Shown piece by piece: positions 24,176 through 35,525 of a stretch of 64,000 bases of DNA. The notes beneath the pieces were generated by a model. That model was given only the letters and a program-made list of their open reading frames with translations, was not told the DNA's origin and ran no database searches. Made by a program: the position numbers and the translations under genes. Numbering within the stretch: position 1 is the stretch's first letter; the number at the start of each line of letters is the position of its first letter. The DNA is from Micropterix aruncella (taxonomy: Eukaryota > Arthropoda > Insecta > Lepidoptera > Micropterigidae). The DNA lies in contig OX155980.1 of assembly GCA_944548615.1 (NCBI GenBank), forward strand, positions 39,190,475 through 39,254,474, read 5' to 3'.

Positions 24176-24802
24176 CTAGCTGAGATACAAACCGCTCGTT
24201 TTGCGGCGGTTCGACACAATAGTTTTTTTTTGTATAATCTGCCCAGAAAGGGAAAATTATATCGGTTTGTGTTTTGATTGAGATGTCCATAAGTTTTCAT
24301 GCGAGTGAAAGATTTTACACATCGGAAGGAGAACTGATTCTCTTTGCAATAAATGCGACTGATCTATATATTTAGTGTATTTTACTAGCTGAGATACAAA
24401 CCGCGCGTTTTGCGGCGGTTCGACACAATAGTTTTTTTTTGTATAATCTGCCCAGATAGGGAAAATTATATCGGTTTGTGTTTTGATTGAGATGTCCATA
24501 AGTTTCCATGCGAGTGAAAGATTTTACACATCGGAAGGAGAACTGATTCTCTTTGCAATAAATGCGACTGATCTATATATTTAGTGTATTTTACTAGCTG
24601 AGATACAAACCGCGCGTTTTGCGGCGGTTCGACACAATAGTTTTTTTTTGTATAATCTGCCCAGATAGGGAAAATTATATCGGTTTGTATTTTGATTGAG
24701 ATGTCCATAAGTTTCCATGCGAGTGAAAGATTTTACACATCGGAAGGAGAACTGATTCTCTTTGCAATAAATGCGACTGATCTATATATTTAGTGTATTT
24801 TT
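24176..24802. repeat. Tandem repeat, three units of 209 bp
   Basis: Units begin CTAGCTGAGATACAAACCG at 24176, 24385 and 24594, exactly 209 bp apart. Units 2 and 3 are almost identical and unit 1 differs at a few bases. Each unit contains GCGGCGGTTCGACACAATAG and ends ATTTAGTGTATTTTA. Antisense 80-codon frames inside are a consequence of the repeat, not genes. Confidence 0.95.
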
Positions 24803-26608
24803 TTTTACTTACTTTACCTAATCTTAAAGAAAACTATCGTTCTTCAGTTGCCTTCTTCCCTTCGGTCGTTTACTTTTGATGGTATCACTTTTTCCAACCA
24901 ATAAACGCTAGGTGGCCTGGTAATTCTTCCGGAATTATATGTTTCAGTAGGCAATATTATCGGCTCCCATGAGAGATTGATGTATGCACATGGCTCTCAA
25001 GAAAACAATCATTTGAAACTTTCCTCTTAAGTAGCTCCGATTCGTCCATTTCTACCAACTAATCCGCTTTGAGATATATCAGTCGAGAATACTATAAGCA
25101 TCCTTTGAAATATTCCGCATTCAAGCGAGTCAATCTTACTACATGTGGATTTCTTGCACCGGTTCCGTAACGATGTAAGAGTTTTCGTATTGGTTTTGTA
25201 TCTGTATTTATTTCGTATTCGCTGCTATCCAAACTTACTTTATCAACCAGTTTCTGTCGCTCTGCAGCACTCATTGCCGATAATACGCTGTCATTAGTGA
25301 AGCGATGATTAATACGACAGTGTAATTTAAGAGAATACCGGATTTACAGTCTCCATTTGACTCTGTAATTTTCATTTCCGAGCACATATTGCGGCGAGAC
25401 AACCTTGCAGCACTGCTCTTAAAATGTAGACCTCGTATTTGCTCCCAATACAGGTTTGCAACGATTCAGAAATCTCTCAAATATCCAGGTCAATTTCTTT
25501 TATACCGTCCAGAAGTCAGTTATAAGAGTTTAAAGGCGTTCTCGTAATCGATGAGGCATGCAGATGAAGCCACATCATTAAATGAGGATTAATTATAAGA
25601 AACACGAGGTTCGGCAGAGATATATCTGTTGTTCTGGGAAGACGACTGTTTCCGATATTAAACCTTAACCTTTCAAGGACCATAGATATACGTGTCACAT
25701 AACTTTAAAATCATTTTATTAATGATCGAATACAAATAATGTTTAAATTATATTTTTTTATGACATTGAGACATCAGAATCTTAATATTACCAAAAAAAT
25801 AAATTATGGTTCAAAAATTTACCGTATATTTTTTAAACATCGCAAATGACCAATGAACTCTGGTGATTTTAAAGAACTAAATAATATTCATGCCGTATTT
25901 TTCTTTTGTTTTTTTTAGTACGTTTTTTTAATATGCATGATTTTTGAGTAAAATAATAATATAATGAAATTTTGGAAAAAGTTGCAACATTGCATCTTTA
26001 TGGGGACTTCTTCGCAGGGACACTTATGTCTCATCAATTTATACAAAATCTATTAAACCAATTTTCACAAAACTTGACATACGTGTTATTTACATCGGCC
26101 TTGAATAGATGTAGGTACATATGAATGTATCAAAAATTTCCATACTCTACCGCAAAGCTTATAATATGGTCCTCAAAGGGTTAACTGACGAACCAAAAAT
26201 CTAGCATGCATTTTTATCCGGAATTCAGCAATAAATATACTTTTATAGGGGACCCAGAAATTGACATTGTCCAATATGGCCTTTCTACAACATATTCACA
26301 TCGCGCCATCTCGGTTGCTTTCCAACATTTCCTCTGTCCGTACGTATCGTCTCTCCGGGGCTAAAGACCTCTAGAATGCATTTAAGAACATTGCATTTTT
26401 TACACTTAGTAATAAATCATAGTGTATTTTAACGCCGAAAATAAAAATACCCAAAATATAACAGCATATTTAATGTGGTGGCAAGCCAAAAAAAATTGGA
26501 AAGAAGATCATACAGCGTATACGGAAGCATTTCGGCATCGTGCATACTGCTCATTTGTCATTTCGAACCACAGAGTGTAACAAAATAGATAACGGGAGTG
26601 CGAAGGCG
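24803..26608. other. Non-coding; small unassigned antisense frame at 25092-25274
   Basis: A 60-codon frame on the minus strand begins with ATG at 25274 (MSAAERQKLVDKVSLDSSEY...). It has balanced composition but no domain I recognise. No flanking exon signals were identified. The remainder is AT-rich. Confidence 0.35.
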
Positions 26609-26613
26609 GGCTG

Positions 26614-26855
26614 TGAGTGAATGCGTTCACCGAATAGAAAGAGTTAGGGGCATGTGGGCCCCTCCTCTATCCTTGTCTAGTTGCGCATGCGCGTTTATCC
26701 ATAGCATAGCAGACTTATGGCGTCGAAGCGTTGCCATAGTAATATACGCGTTGCCATAGTGAAATATGTACATGGCTTAGTGCATGCGCGACTAGACAAG
26801 GATGGAGGGGGTACTAGATGCTGCTGTCTCTTTCTATTCAGATGACGCATTCTCA
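26614..26855. mobile_element. 242-bp MITE with long inverted repeats and GGCTG duplication
   Basis: The left end TGAGTGAATGCGTTCAC... and the reverse complement of the right end TGAGAATGCGTCATC... both continue into GAATAGAAAGAG and, farther in, ATCCTTGTCTAGT and CGCGCATGC. This gives imperfect inverted repeats of about 85 bp. The 5-bp sequence GGCTG lies directly outside both ends (26609-26613 and 26856-26860). Inside, GCGTTGCCATAGT occurs twice. There is no coding capacity. The superfamily is not settled from a 5-bp duplication. Confidence 0.85.
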
Positions 26856-26860
26856 GGCTG

Positions 26861-27479
26861 GTCACAGGGTCTAGTAGTTATATGTCAATATTTCGAACGT
26901 TCGGAAATGGCGACCCTTACGAATGCAACGGAAAATTGAGCAAATTAAAGAAATAGATGTAAATGAATAAAGCAACACGAAGCGGGGAAATTTTTCAAAC
27001 CATCCCGAGTGTGCCTTTAATATTTTTTCTTCTGTGCGGATAGTCTCGTCACATAAGACTTTTTTTGAAAATAGAAAGTCTGATACAGAAAAGTTTTTAA
27101 ACTCTTTCTTTTGTGACATAAGTCTTTTGACGTGAACACGCTAAGGCGTTCACTCCAAATACTAGGCGATGCTTTAAAAAATCTTGATTTACCGTTTCCA
27201 TGACGATGCAAAACTATTGAATAACTCAGGAACTAAAAGTCTGACTGGGACGGTTTTAGTATGAGTGTAATCGGCATATAATTTCGTTTCATGAGGCACA
27301 TCGTGAAATGGTGAGGATGGGCGATGGGGTACTTAACTCACAGCTACCATTTTCGCGTCAGCGAGAAGTAATAAATCATAATAGCTCGACACTCAGAAGA
27401 GCTACTGTAAAAAATACATATTTCATGCATGTAGGTACACATTGTAGGATTTAATAAAGTTTAGAGGATGAATAGCTTT
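26861..27479. other. Non-coding stretch, no gene recognised
   Basis: Overlapping antisense frames at 26871-27211 have no motif. Nothing else is supported. Confidence 0.4.
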
Positions 27480-27870
27480 TTATAGCAAAATAAAATAAAA
27501 TCAAATTGAGAAAGTCGGCTAAAACACGAGCAAAGGCTAACTTAAAATACAGAAGTCGAGTAGTATTGGAAAGATCGTCTAAGCAGGTATCCAGAAGTAT
27601 ACCATTAGGAGTAGCTGATAGGGTCAGGAGGCACGCCAAAATGCGGACGTCTGCGATTAGGTCAACCACAGCCCAAGCACATCAGCCGCGAATATCGCAT
27701 AGCGCGATAGCACACCATAGCCACATAACGTGACGCTCGGAGTCTCACCCGATTTCTCGGAGTCACACCCGAGTTATTGTAATGTAGCAATAAGTCCGCC
27801 ATTGTACCTTATTTTTATTGTGCAATAAAAAGATTTTCATTCATTCATTTCTTCATTTATTCGATGAATT
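27480..27870 (+). mobile_element. Possible LINE 3' fragment with ATTC tail
   Basis: A 75-codon Arg/Ser/His-rich frame (27506-27733) is followed by a short 3' region, an AATAAA signal near 27824 and a tail of ATTC repeats. Short tandem tails are typical of some insect LINE families. The peptide has no reverse transcriptase motif, so family assignment is not possible. Confidence 0.4.
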
Positions 27871-28026
27871 AAATTATTCTTGACACATTAGATTTTGGAA
27901 CATATTTACGTCCACCCCTCGACTGAACATTCCGTCGCAGTCAGAATCGTATTACTTACTACATACATACTTATGAAAAGGACTAGGAATGGACAACGTC
28001 CGATGGATGTCCGATATATCGAAGAC

Positions 28027-28527
28027 ATCGATGGTTAGAGATGATCGATGTTTTTTACATCGATGGTGGCTTTAGATATTTTGGCACCATCGATGTTCCT
28101 CCGTCGATATTTTTAATTTATACATTAAGATTTCTTTTACTCCATATACAAAAAATAATATTTTATCGAAGTTGATATTTCTTATAACGAAGTTGATATT
28201 TCTTATAACACTTTAAACGAGGATTTTTGGAAATGATCACACATTGACGATTTGATCAAACATTTACTATTTTAAATTTAGATTTATTTATTTTTCAAAT
28301 TGTATCATTTTCAACATCTATTATTTCAATTATAGATAATATTCATTTCTATTATTAATTTTATTATAATAAAACTTATTGGGACAGCAAAATAAGTTTT
28401 ACGAACGCTGTTTTTTAAAGAAAATATCGATTGTTAGATGACCTAAATAAATATCGATGATTTGCTTACGATATTTTTCCACCATTGATGTTTGCGATAA
28501 GATGTTGGTATCGATAGTAACATCGAT
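28027..28527. promoter_or_regulatory. Cluster of eight ATCGAT hexamers
   Basis: ATCGAT occurs at 28027, 28044, 28059, 28089, 28426, 28453, 28510 and 28522, in two groups facing each other across about 330 bp. The site at 28509-28516 is a perfect TATCGATA, the known target of the insect factor DREF, and CGATA half-sites resemble BEAF-type boundary motifs. The two groups are partly inverted relative to each other, so this could equally be a degenerate foldback element. No promoter or gene is visible beside it. Confidence 0.45.
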
Positions 28528-30896
28528 GTTTTTCCTTAGCTGTGCATCCCAAAAATGGACCACCTTAATCAATAATACACAAAATTTTAACACAAAAAAA
28601 CCGACTTAATTTTTTTTAATAAGTGCCTCGTCAAGAGCCAACCCAGGATGTAGAATCAGGTCATGCTTACTAGAAAAAAAATATACATTGTCATCGGAAT
28701 TAAATCAACATGTACATTTTTAACTTCATATGATAATATTTGAATAGTTCCCTCAATTCCTCGTGGATCCCATCATCAGAATAGGATTTTTGATAAAAAT
28801 GGAACCAATTTGTAAGCATATCCTTTAAAAAAAAAACAGAAATATTCAAATCGATTCATAAATGGCAGAGTTCTGAAGTAACAAACTTACAAAAGATGCA
28901 GCCGAATTGATATCCTCCTACTTTTTCTCCAACACCCAAAAATACGACTCTTCCCCTTATTTGGGATTAAAAATAATAATTTTACGTCAGGACGAAAAAT
29001 ATTCGATAAAATTTGGCCTATTTAAAATAATATTTTTGCTAATCCAAAACTTGAACTGTTTTTAGTTTATCTGGTAACATTCAACTGCCTTTGAATTTGG
29101 TGGGTTCTAATTCTTTGGATGGAAAACAAGTATAGTTATTACCTGTCTTTAATTGAGTAGAATGCACGAAAGCACTTAATCTCTTCACATTTTAATTAGA
29201 TGATCCTCTTTTTCCATTCAGAACAAACCATATTTATCACTTAATTTTTAATTTCACAGAAACGCGTTTATATCTTTTTTTTCAGTAAAAATCATGTAAA
29301 CCACAAAAATCAATTAAAAATGAATTAAATGGAAGCTTATTAAAAGTTAGAATATAAGCTTTGATTTGAAATTAACATAAAGAATTATTTTAATAAAGAA
29401 TAACTTTAACTGCCATGTAAGGGCTCGCATATGGCCGCCAAATGTTCGCTACTCGGCCCACGCAGATATGCAAATGTTTGAAAAAGTCGCCAACCTTTAC
29501 CAGAGCGTAATGCTAACCAAAGGCATTCGTCACGACGTACCCCTCTGCTCATTTCCTTCGCTTCCTATTCCCGCAGTGCCCTGTCGCTCGAGAGAGCGTC
29601 TACTGTTCTCTCAGTATACTGTGCCTATTCGCACAGTGCTTTAGTAAGGAATAGGAGAATGAAAAGAGTGGAATGGGTGGTATTGATATTACATATACTT
29701 TATGGTTATGACATAGGTATACATAGTTTATGTGTCAGTTGTTTATTATAAAGAAAAAAACCAGTTCATATAAATTATTCTATGTTCTACCTAACTAGGC
29801 TATGCCTGTGCGAAGTTGTGCATTTTTTTTAAATTATTTATTTTTTTAATCGCATTCATTTTTAAACGTTTATATTAGGAAAAAATAACTACTAATATAC
29901 AAATAACTAAGATTTGAACTGTTGTGTAATCATAAAAAAATATATTACAGGTATACATGTTAAATAGTTTCAATGTATAAAACCTCCTTAAACAATACAT
30001 ACATATAAAATACATTCACCCATATATGAAGACATACCATAATTTACATTCGCGCAATACATAATATAATACACTCAAATATTTTATACAAATAATAATT
30101 AAAATGAAAAAAGCAATAAAATTGTCTACCAATGCCTACAACTACACGTCTATTATTATATCGGCCATTCCACGACAAACCGGACCTATTATTTTAATTG
30201 ATGATTCCGATCTCACAGACAGCTCTGCAGACACGTAAAATAATAAATCAGATTTCGCGAAAAAAACGCCTTTTTTATAGAAGTTATGTACTTCGCAAGA
30301 AATCACATTATACGTCGCTCGTGCGGTGAAATTTTAAACTACTGTATCGTCAAACTCATTAGTCGTAAAAAAACGCAAATCATCGATTTTGAAGATCTTG
30401 AGTTATTCTATGTAGTGGTATATTTGCGGTTGATATCAAGAAATTACTAATAATTTGTTTATAAAATTCATAACCATTTTTCATTATTAACCACCCTACC
30501 TACACGAACGTATGTGATACGTCTGCTATATAATCGCCCGAACGGAACAAGACGTATCACGTATGAGAAACCCGAGAAATGAGAATAAGTACAAAAAAAA
30601 AAGACAGAAAAAAAACAGAAACCCACAAAGCGTACGTGATACGCCAAATTGTTTTTATGATTCTAAATACAAACAAGGGCCCTAAATATGTCTATTATGT
30701 GAAAAAAACTGGTATATTGTAAATAAGTGTTGTTATTGAGAAATCTAATGAAAAAAACCCAACGACATTTCAACGAAGCGTCAGGCAACGATTTCACGTG
30801 AGCTAGCGCCGGCGACCGGGCGCATACTAAACGTTCGATCGCAGCGCTACCACAGAATAACTCTCTTTGCCCAGTGGTTGTGTAAAAGTTTTAATG
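28528..30896. other. Non-coding stretch, no gene recognised
   Basis: This is AT-rich with no supported ORF. Three related ACGTATGTGATACGT/GTACGTGATACG motifs lie at about 30507-30640. A GC-richer patch at 29420-29660 has no recognised content. Confidence 0.4.
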
Positions 30897-31178
30897 GTAA
30901 AGCCTATTTAGCGTAAATCTTAGAGCGCTCTCACGTTTTAATTAAATGTAATTGATTTATGGCCTCAATAAAAAATGTGGCCAAGCGCGAGGCTAGAGAT
31001 TGAACCAGTCAATATAATTAAATTAAATTAAGACACAGCCACATCCTAAAAGTAATCGCACCTGAAAATTTTCGAAATCAGTATAAAGCCTTAATGTCCA
31101 TAGCAATGAGCAACTTTTTTGAGTCTAAATCGTTAATTGGTTCCTTATCGAGGGATTCGCTTAGAAACTTTTTTTAAA
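30897..31178 (-). repeat. Dispersed repeat family E, copy 2
   Basis: Reverse-complement partner of 2811-3093. It shares GAGAGCGCTCT, GGTGCGATTAC and AAGCGAATCCCTC in the same order. The copies differ by scattered substitutions and small indels. Confidence 0.65.
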
Positions 31179-31700
31179 TTAGGGTAAGTCCGGGTGAGAT
31201 CGCCGTAAGGAAAAGACTACAACACTACAAACACTCGCTAGGTGTCTCCATCTCTCAGTCAGTTCGCTTTGAGTAGTGTGTACGAACTTCTGTATATAAA
31301 ATATTTGCGAATAATTTACCAAAAGTAAGTAAAATACACTTGTTTCCTTTTGCCTAATCTAAAAATTATTTAAAGAGTTCATGGTACAAGTTGGGGTTGT
31401 AAAGTTTTTAGAAATAATGTGTTTTTAAGCGTTTTCTGAATGGCTTATGAGTCGTGCTTCAACATAACCTCAAAACAATCAAAAGGGCTTTTCGTCACGT
31501 GGGTGGTGTGGCCATCTCTCCCAGAAAATTAGGAAAGATTGCCATATTAGGTCAGGGTGTGATGGCCATAGTATTACTAGTGATGTTTTCATATTTTATA
31601 TAACTAAAAAAACATGCTTGTGCAAATTCAATAAGGAAACTGAAAAAACAGGCAAGATTTCATACAATTGTTTTAGAGCCGGTAGCCTCATATTGCAATC

Positions 31701-31922
31701 AGAAAGTCAGAAGGTGTTTCATTAGCGCCATCGACTGCTATGAACAAGCCGGAGGTAGATGCTTATTTCAATCTCCTGGAAAATGTCTTGATGGTCAACG
31801 GCGTGATGATGAAACCAAGTCACGTCTTCAATAAGGACGTGATAGGACAAAGAAAAAAAGGAACTGAATCTCAAAAAATGTACGGTGAAAAAGTAAAACA
31901 GAAAACTCTCCCCCACAACTAA
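31701..31922 (+). pseudogene. Pogo/Tigger-like transposase fragment
   Basis: The frame reads RKSEGVSLAPSTAMNKPEVD and continues AYFNLLENVL and PSHVFNKDVIG. This matches the segment of pogo/Tigger-type transposases that precedes and includes the first catalytic Asp, normally ...RKPEGTSLAR...FN...VFN.DETG. The DETG motif is altered to DVIG and the frame then loses similarity before a stop at 31920-31922. It is therefore an inactive remnant. Around it, motifs of the GAGATGGCCA/GGCCATCTCTC type recur (31508, 31946) and may be old element DNA. Confidence 0.6.
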
Positions 31923-33145
31923 GACCATCTCTCCGCAACCAGGACGCTCCGGGAGAGATGGCCAGTTGTGATTTTTTAATTTTATTACTTTTAAGGCTAA
32001 TAGGATTACAAAAGTTTTAGATTTTTGTTTATTAAATTATAGCGTAACATTAAACGTTTAATCCAAAATTAAAATTACAATCTACATACATGCGGTTTTA
32101 TTATACATTAAATAATCAAATAAATAAAATACATACATTAAATAATCAAAAAAGAGTCTTTTTATTTCTCGCATATTTGCAAAGTCGACTTAATAGCTAA
32201 CGATTGGATAGCTGATTTTACTTCGATTTTCAATTTTGATCAATAATGGTACATTAACGTGTTAAAGACAAAAGAATTCAACATTAACAATATTGATAAT
32301 TATGTTAACCCATATGAAAAGTTTGGCATGTTTATTTATGGGGTCATTTATATTCTCTAAACCAGTTTTTTAGCTAATATTTTGATCGTATCTTCTAAAC
32401 CGTCACAAGGTCCTTTTCTATGAGATTCGAAAAATAGACAATTTGCACTTACGTAAAAATCATCTTTGTTTACCACAGAATTAGGATTTTTTGTTGTTTT
32501 CGTTAAGCACTCGCAAAGGCAAAATATTTTTCTCAGGGAACCCAACGTTCTGTTGAAAAAAATGATTAAACCACGCTGAAATTAGTGAACGGCTATTGTA
32601 TCGTATTTTAAACATTCTGAAATTGCCACAAAAGTATGAATTTGTGTTTTACCGTTATCTCTAAAATAAATCGCGAAGGGGTGGATTGTTCTTAGTCATT
32701 ATTCCAGTGCACGGCTTAAATTGCGCCCTGTAGAACAATCGCGTAGTTTTCGCAAAGATCGCGAATGGCTAAATATTCTGCTGGTCGAAATATTTTTTAA
32801 CCTGACTAAAAAAATTACTTTGTTCTTTGTTATATAATATATAAATGCGTCAATAAACGAGAAAGATTCTCAGAAAAAAACTAAATAACCTTTTGTGCTT
32901 GATTGTATTGTTTCTTGATTGTATGGTGAAAAAAATACACGCGTTATTCAATAATGTATGTTAAGCATTTTCTATTTTACATATCGACCCTGTAAATATA
33001 CTTTGCTTGTAAGCAACATGAGTAGCCGCTTATCAAATCAAACCGCCTAATCGAAAAAATGTTCTTATAACCAGGTTAATACTCAGTGGCGTTATACCCG
33101 GCATAGCCGTGTTATAAAGGACTTGTGACCAATTAACGAGGTATA
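31923..33145. other. Non-coding stretch, no gene recognised
   Basis: A 62-codon antisense frame at 32357-32545 has no motif. The remainder is AT-rich. Confidence 0.4.
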
Positions 33146-33149
33146 AGGC

Positions 33150-33310
33150 GACTAAAATAAGGCGTTGGCCTCTGACGGGATTTTGGCTTAGCTAGATGGT
33201 AGATTGGTATTGTCTCTAAGTCATCTACTACACTCACCTCACGAGAGAACGATCACTAAAACTCACGTAAAAACCTCCTGAGGTGACAGGTTCGCCCATT
33301 GTAGTTCGCA
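33150..33310 (+). mobile_element. LINE-type 3' fragment, related to 61870-62035
   Basis: Shared landmarks in the same order are GGCGTTGG.CTCTG, TGACGGG, GGC.TAGCTAGA, GTAGATT.GTATT, GAACGATC, and GACAGGTTCGCCC.TTGTAGTT. The copy at 61.9 kb adjoins a fragment of non-LTR reverse transcriptase, which is why I treat both as LINE-derived. There is no coding capacity here. Confidence 0.5.
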
Positions 33311-33734
33311 ACTAAAGTTGTATGAAATTATTGTTTTCGCCGCTGGCTGCCGCGTGCCGTATCGGTCGTGGCTAGACTAGGACTTATATTGACTCGTCAC
33401 GCTAGCGCGCGCTTATACACTATTACGATGACAGAGATGACATTTTAGGAATCATGAACTATGCAAGTGACCTTGCAAATGTGACGATGCCAGAAAATGT
33501 AATTTTACAAAATGGACATACATTGTCGACTTACCGAAGGTATACACCGACGCGAAATCATAGACAAACCATAGTTTGGGCATGATTAGTCTTGTTTTAT
33601 AGTAGGCGTGACATAGCAAATGTCACCTTTTATTTTCGTATTTTCATTCCAAACTGTGAGATGGCGCGATTCGTTTCATTCACGGCCAAACAACGGTTAC
33701 GGAGAGTATTGTGAGCGCACTAATAACAAAAAAT

Positions 33735-33965
33735 GAGATGAAGACGGAAATATTTAGAAAGACGCTTCCTCCGACTGAGCTGAAATTAAGCAAGCAGGCA
33801 TCATTTATCATGGCAAGAGTTGAAAAGATTATGGTTGAATTCGGTCCACCAAGAACTTAGAGACTTGAAAGATATTGGATTTAGAGACTTGGAATTCGGT
33901 ACATAGATGAGTCCTTGGGCCGAAACCACATTATAAAATTTTGGGTGGAATATCTCATATAACAC
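33735..33965 (+). repeat. Dispersed repeat family R, copy 2
   Basis: Same order of landmarks as 23800-24145, with a deletion in the region corresponding to the CTGTCTG run. It lies about 250 bp from M copy 3. Confidence 0.7.
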
Positions 33966-34096
33966 AAATATTTTTTTAATTTCGCCAAATTTAAAAAAAT
34001 ACTACATCATATTGGATAATAACCATTTCAATGCCACGGAAATACTACAAATAAACTAGATTTGCGATCATAATCACTTGACACAATGACTATCGG

Positions 34097-34132
34097 AAGG
34101 GGGGTGGGCGGGGGGGGGGGGCGAGGGGGTGG
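34097..34132 (+). other. G-run tract with quadruplex potential
   Basis: A 36-base region is almost entirely G, in several runs separated by single bases (GGGGGTGGGC, a run of about 13 G, then GAGGGGGTGG). This pattern can form G-quadruplexes. It could also be a common arthropod poly-G repeat. Confidence 0.6.
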
Positions 34133-34217
34133 AATTGTCTGCTTGCCGGGAAACTCTTAGGGGACACAACGGATTTTCTTGAATAGTTACAGTTTCATTG
34201 AAATTTGGAATGTTTTT

Positions 34218-34801
34218 TAAGCTATTGCATAGCTTTTATCGCGGGCCTAGGCCAGCGCGGCGACCGAATGAAGAAATTTCTTAACGAAAATTAATGATTT
34301 TAAACTGATAATTACGTCCAAACGAGTACTGCTTACGGTTCGAAAAAAAATATATGTTAAACAAGAACATTTTCCTAATATTCTTAGCTTTGCATATTTT
34401 AGATTTTGTTTATATTACACAGTGTAATTAATTTGTGAAATTAGGTCTAACCGAACACAAAAACGACTACTACGCAAATACTATCTGGCGTATTATTAAG
34501 AAACCTGCACCATTTTAAAGATAATTTAATTATCTATCTTTTTATCTACGATTTTTTTCGAATAGTCAAAGAAAAGAATAATATCCGTTTTTTTTGCTTT
34601 ATCGAATAAAATTCGTGCGCTGCGATCTATCGGAAGACGTTTAAATTATTCCGAATCATTTGCTACCGCAGCCGCAAATGATTCGGAATAATTTCAACGT
34701 TTTCCGATAGAGTGCAGTTATCTGAAATAATTATAATTGCATAAGTTGTTAAAAATGCTATGCAATAGCTTTACCGCGGCAGTCCACGAGTGCCACAAGT
34801 A
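34218..34801 (-). mobile_element. M family element, copy 3 (full length, inverted)
   Basis: At 584 bp it begins TAAGCTATTGCATAGC and ends GTGCCACAAGTA on the plus strand, the reverse complement of copy 4. A palindrome of about 94 bp at 34622-34715 (CTATCGGAAGACGTTTAAAT and its mirror) is complete. It has no ORF of interest. It faces copy 4 about 2.8 kb away in inverted orientation. Confidence 0.9.
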
Positions 34802-35324
34802 TTTTTTTTTTTGAATTAATACCGGAACCTCCTATTTCATTGGTTTACAAATGAACATATTAGGCGGAAAGTTTGGTATCGTTTTGTTACTTGTCATGGC
34901 GGTAATAACATCAGTTTGACTCGACGGTTATTTTGCGTTATACATAACTGGCTGCTATAACGGAGTTATATCGGCGGTGTAACGCAGGTACCAAAAACAT
35001 TTATTTGTCATAACTTGGACAAATCCTTGGTAATAAAGTTTATTGGCGAGGGAAATAGTCGATTATGTAAAGCATGAATATCAAATTTAATTGTATGTCG
35101 CCGCCTTGTCGATATAGTTTATGTAGATGCACTCCGCAAATGCTCCTTTATGCGTTAAGTCGATATTCTAAAATCGATTATTGTAAGTAGACGCTAGGTG
35201 GCATATAGTGGAATTTCGGACATATTTAATATAGTTGATATATAGTAGATATAGAATTTCGGACATATCTAACACGCAAGGTACTTCAAAAATACAAGAG
35301 GCTCAAACCACGTGTGTTGGCAAG

Positions 35325-35490
35325 GGCGTATCCAGCAAGGGCGAGACAAAGGACGCCGCGTCCCCCCCCCCCCCCCCACCGATTTTTTTTGAGTACAAAA
35401 ATAATGTCGAGAACAAATTTAGAATCAGGGAGAATCCGCGACTTATATACCTAGTATCAGGCACGTATCCAGGGGAGGGGGGGGGGGGGA
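35325..35490 (+). repeat. Two G/C-run repeats of the CGTATCCAG type
   Basis: GGGCGTATCCAG at 35324 is followed by a C-run (35362-35377), and GGCACGTATCCAGGGG at 35460 runs into a G-run (to 35489). A third, inverted unit lies at 36332-36372 inside the LINE region. This kind of unit, a conserved GTATCCAG core beside a homopolymer, is a dispersed arthropod repeat; no gene is involved. Confidence 0.6.
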
Positions 35491-35525
35491 ACTGAGATTT
35501 AACCTCCCAAAATCCAGCATATTTT

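Noticed and set aside
24176..24802. CRISPR-like array
   Set aside because: The units are 209 bp, contiguous and without spacers; this is an insect genome and a simple tandem repeat.
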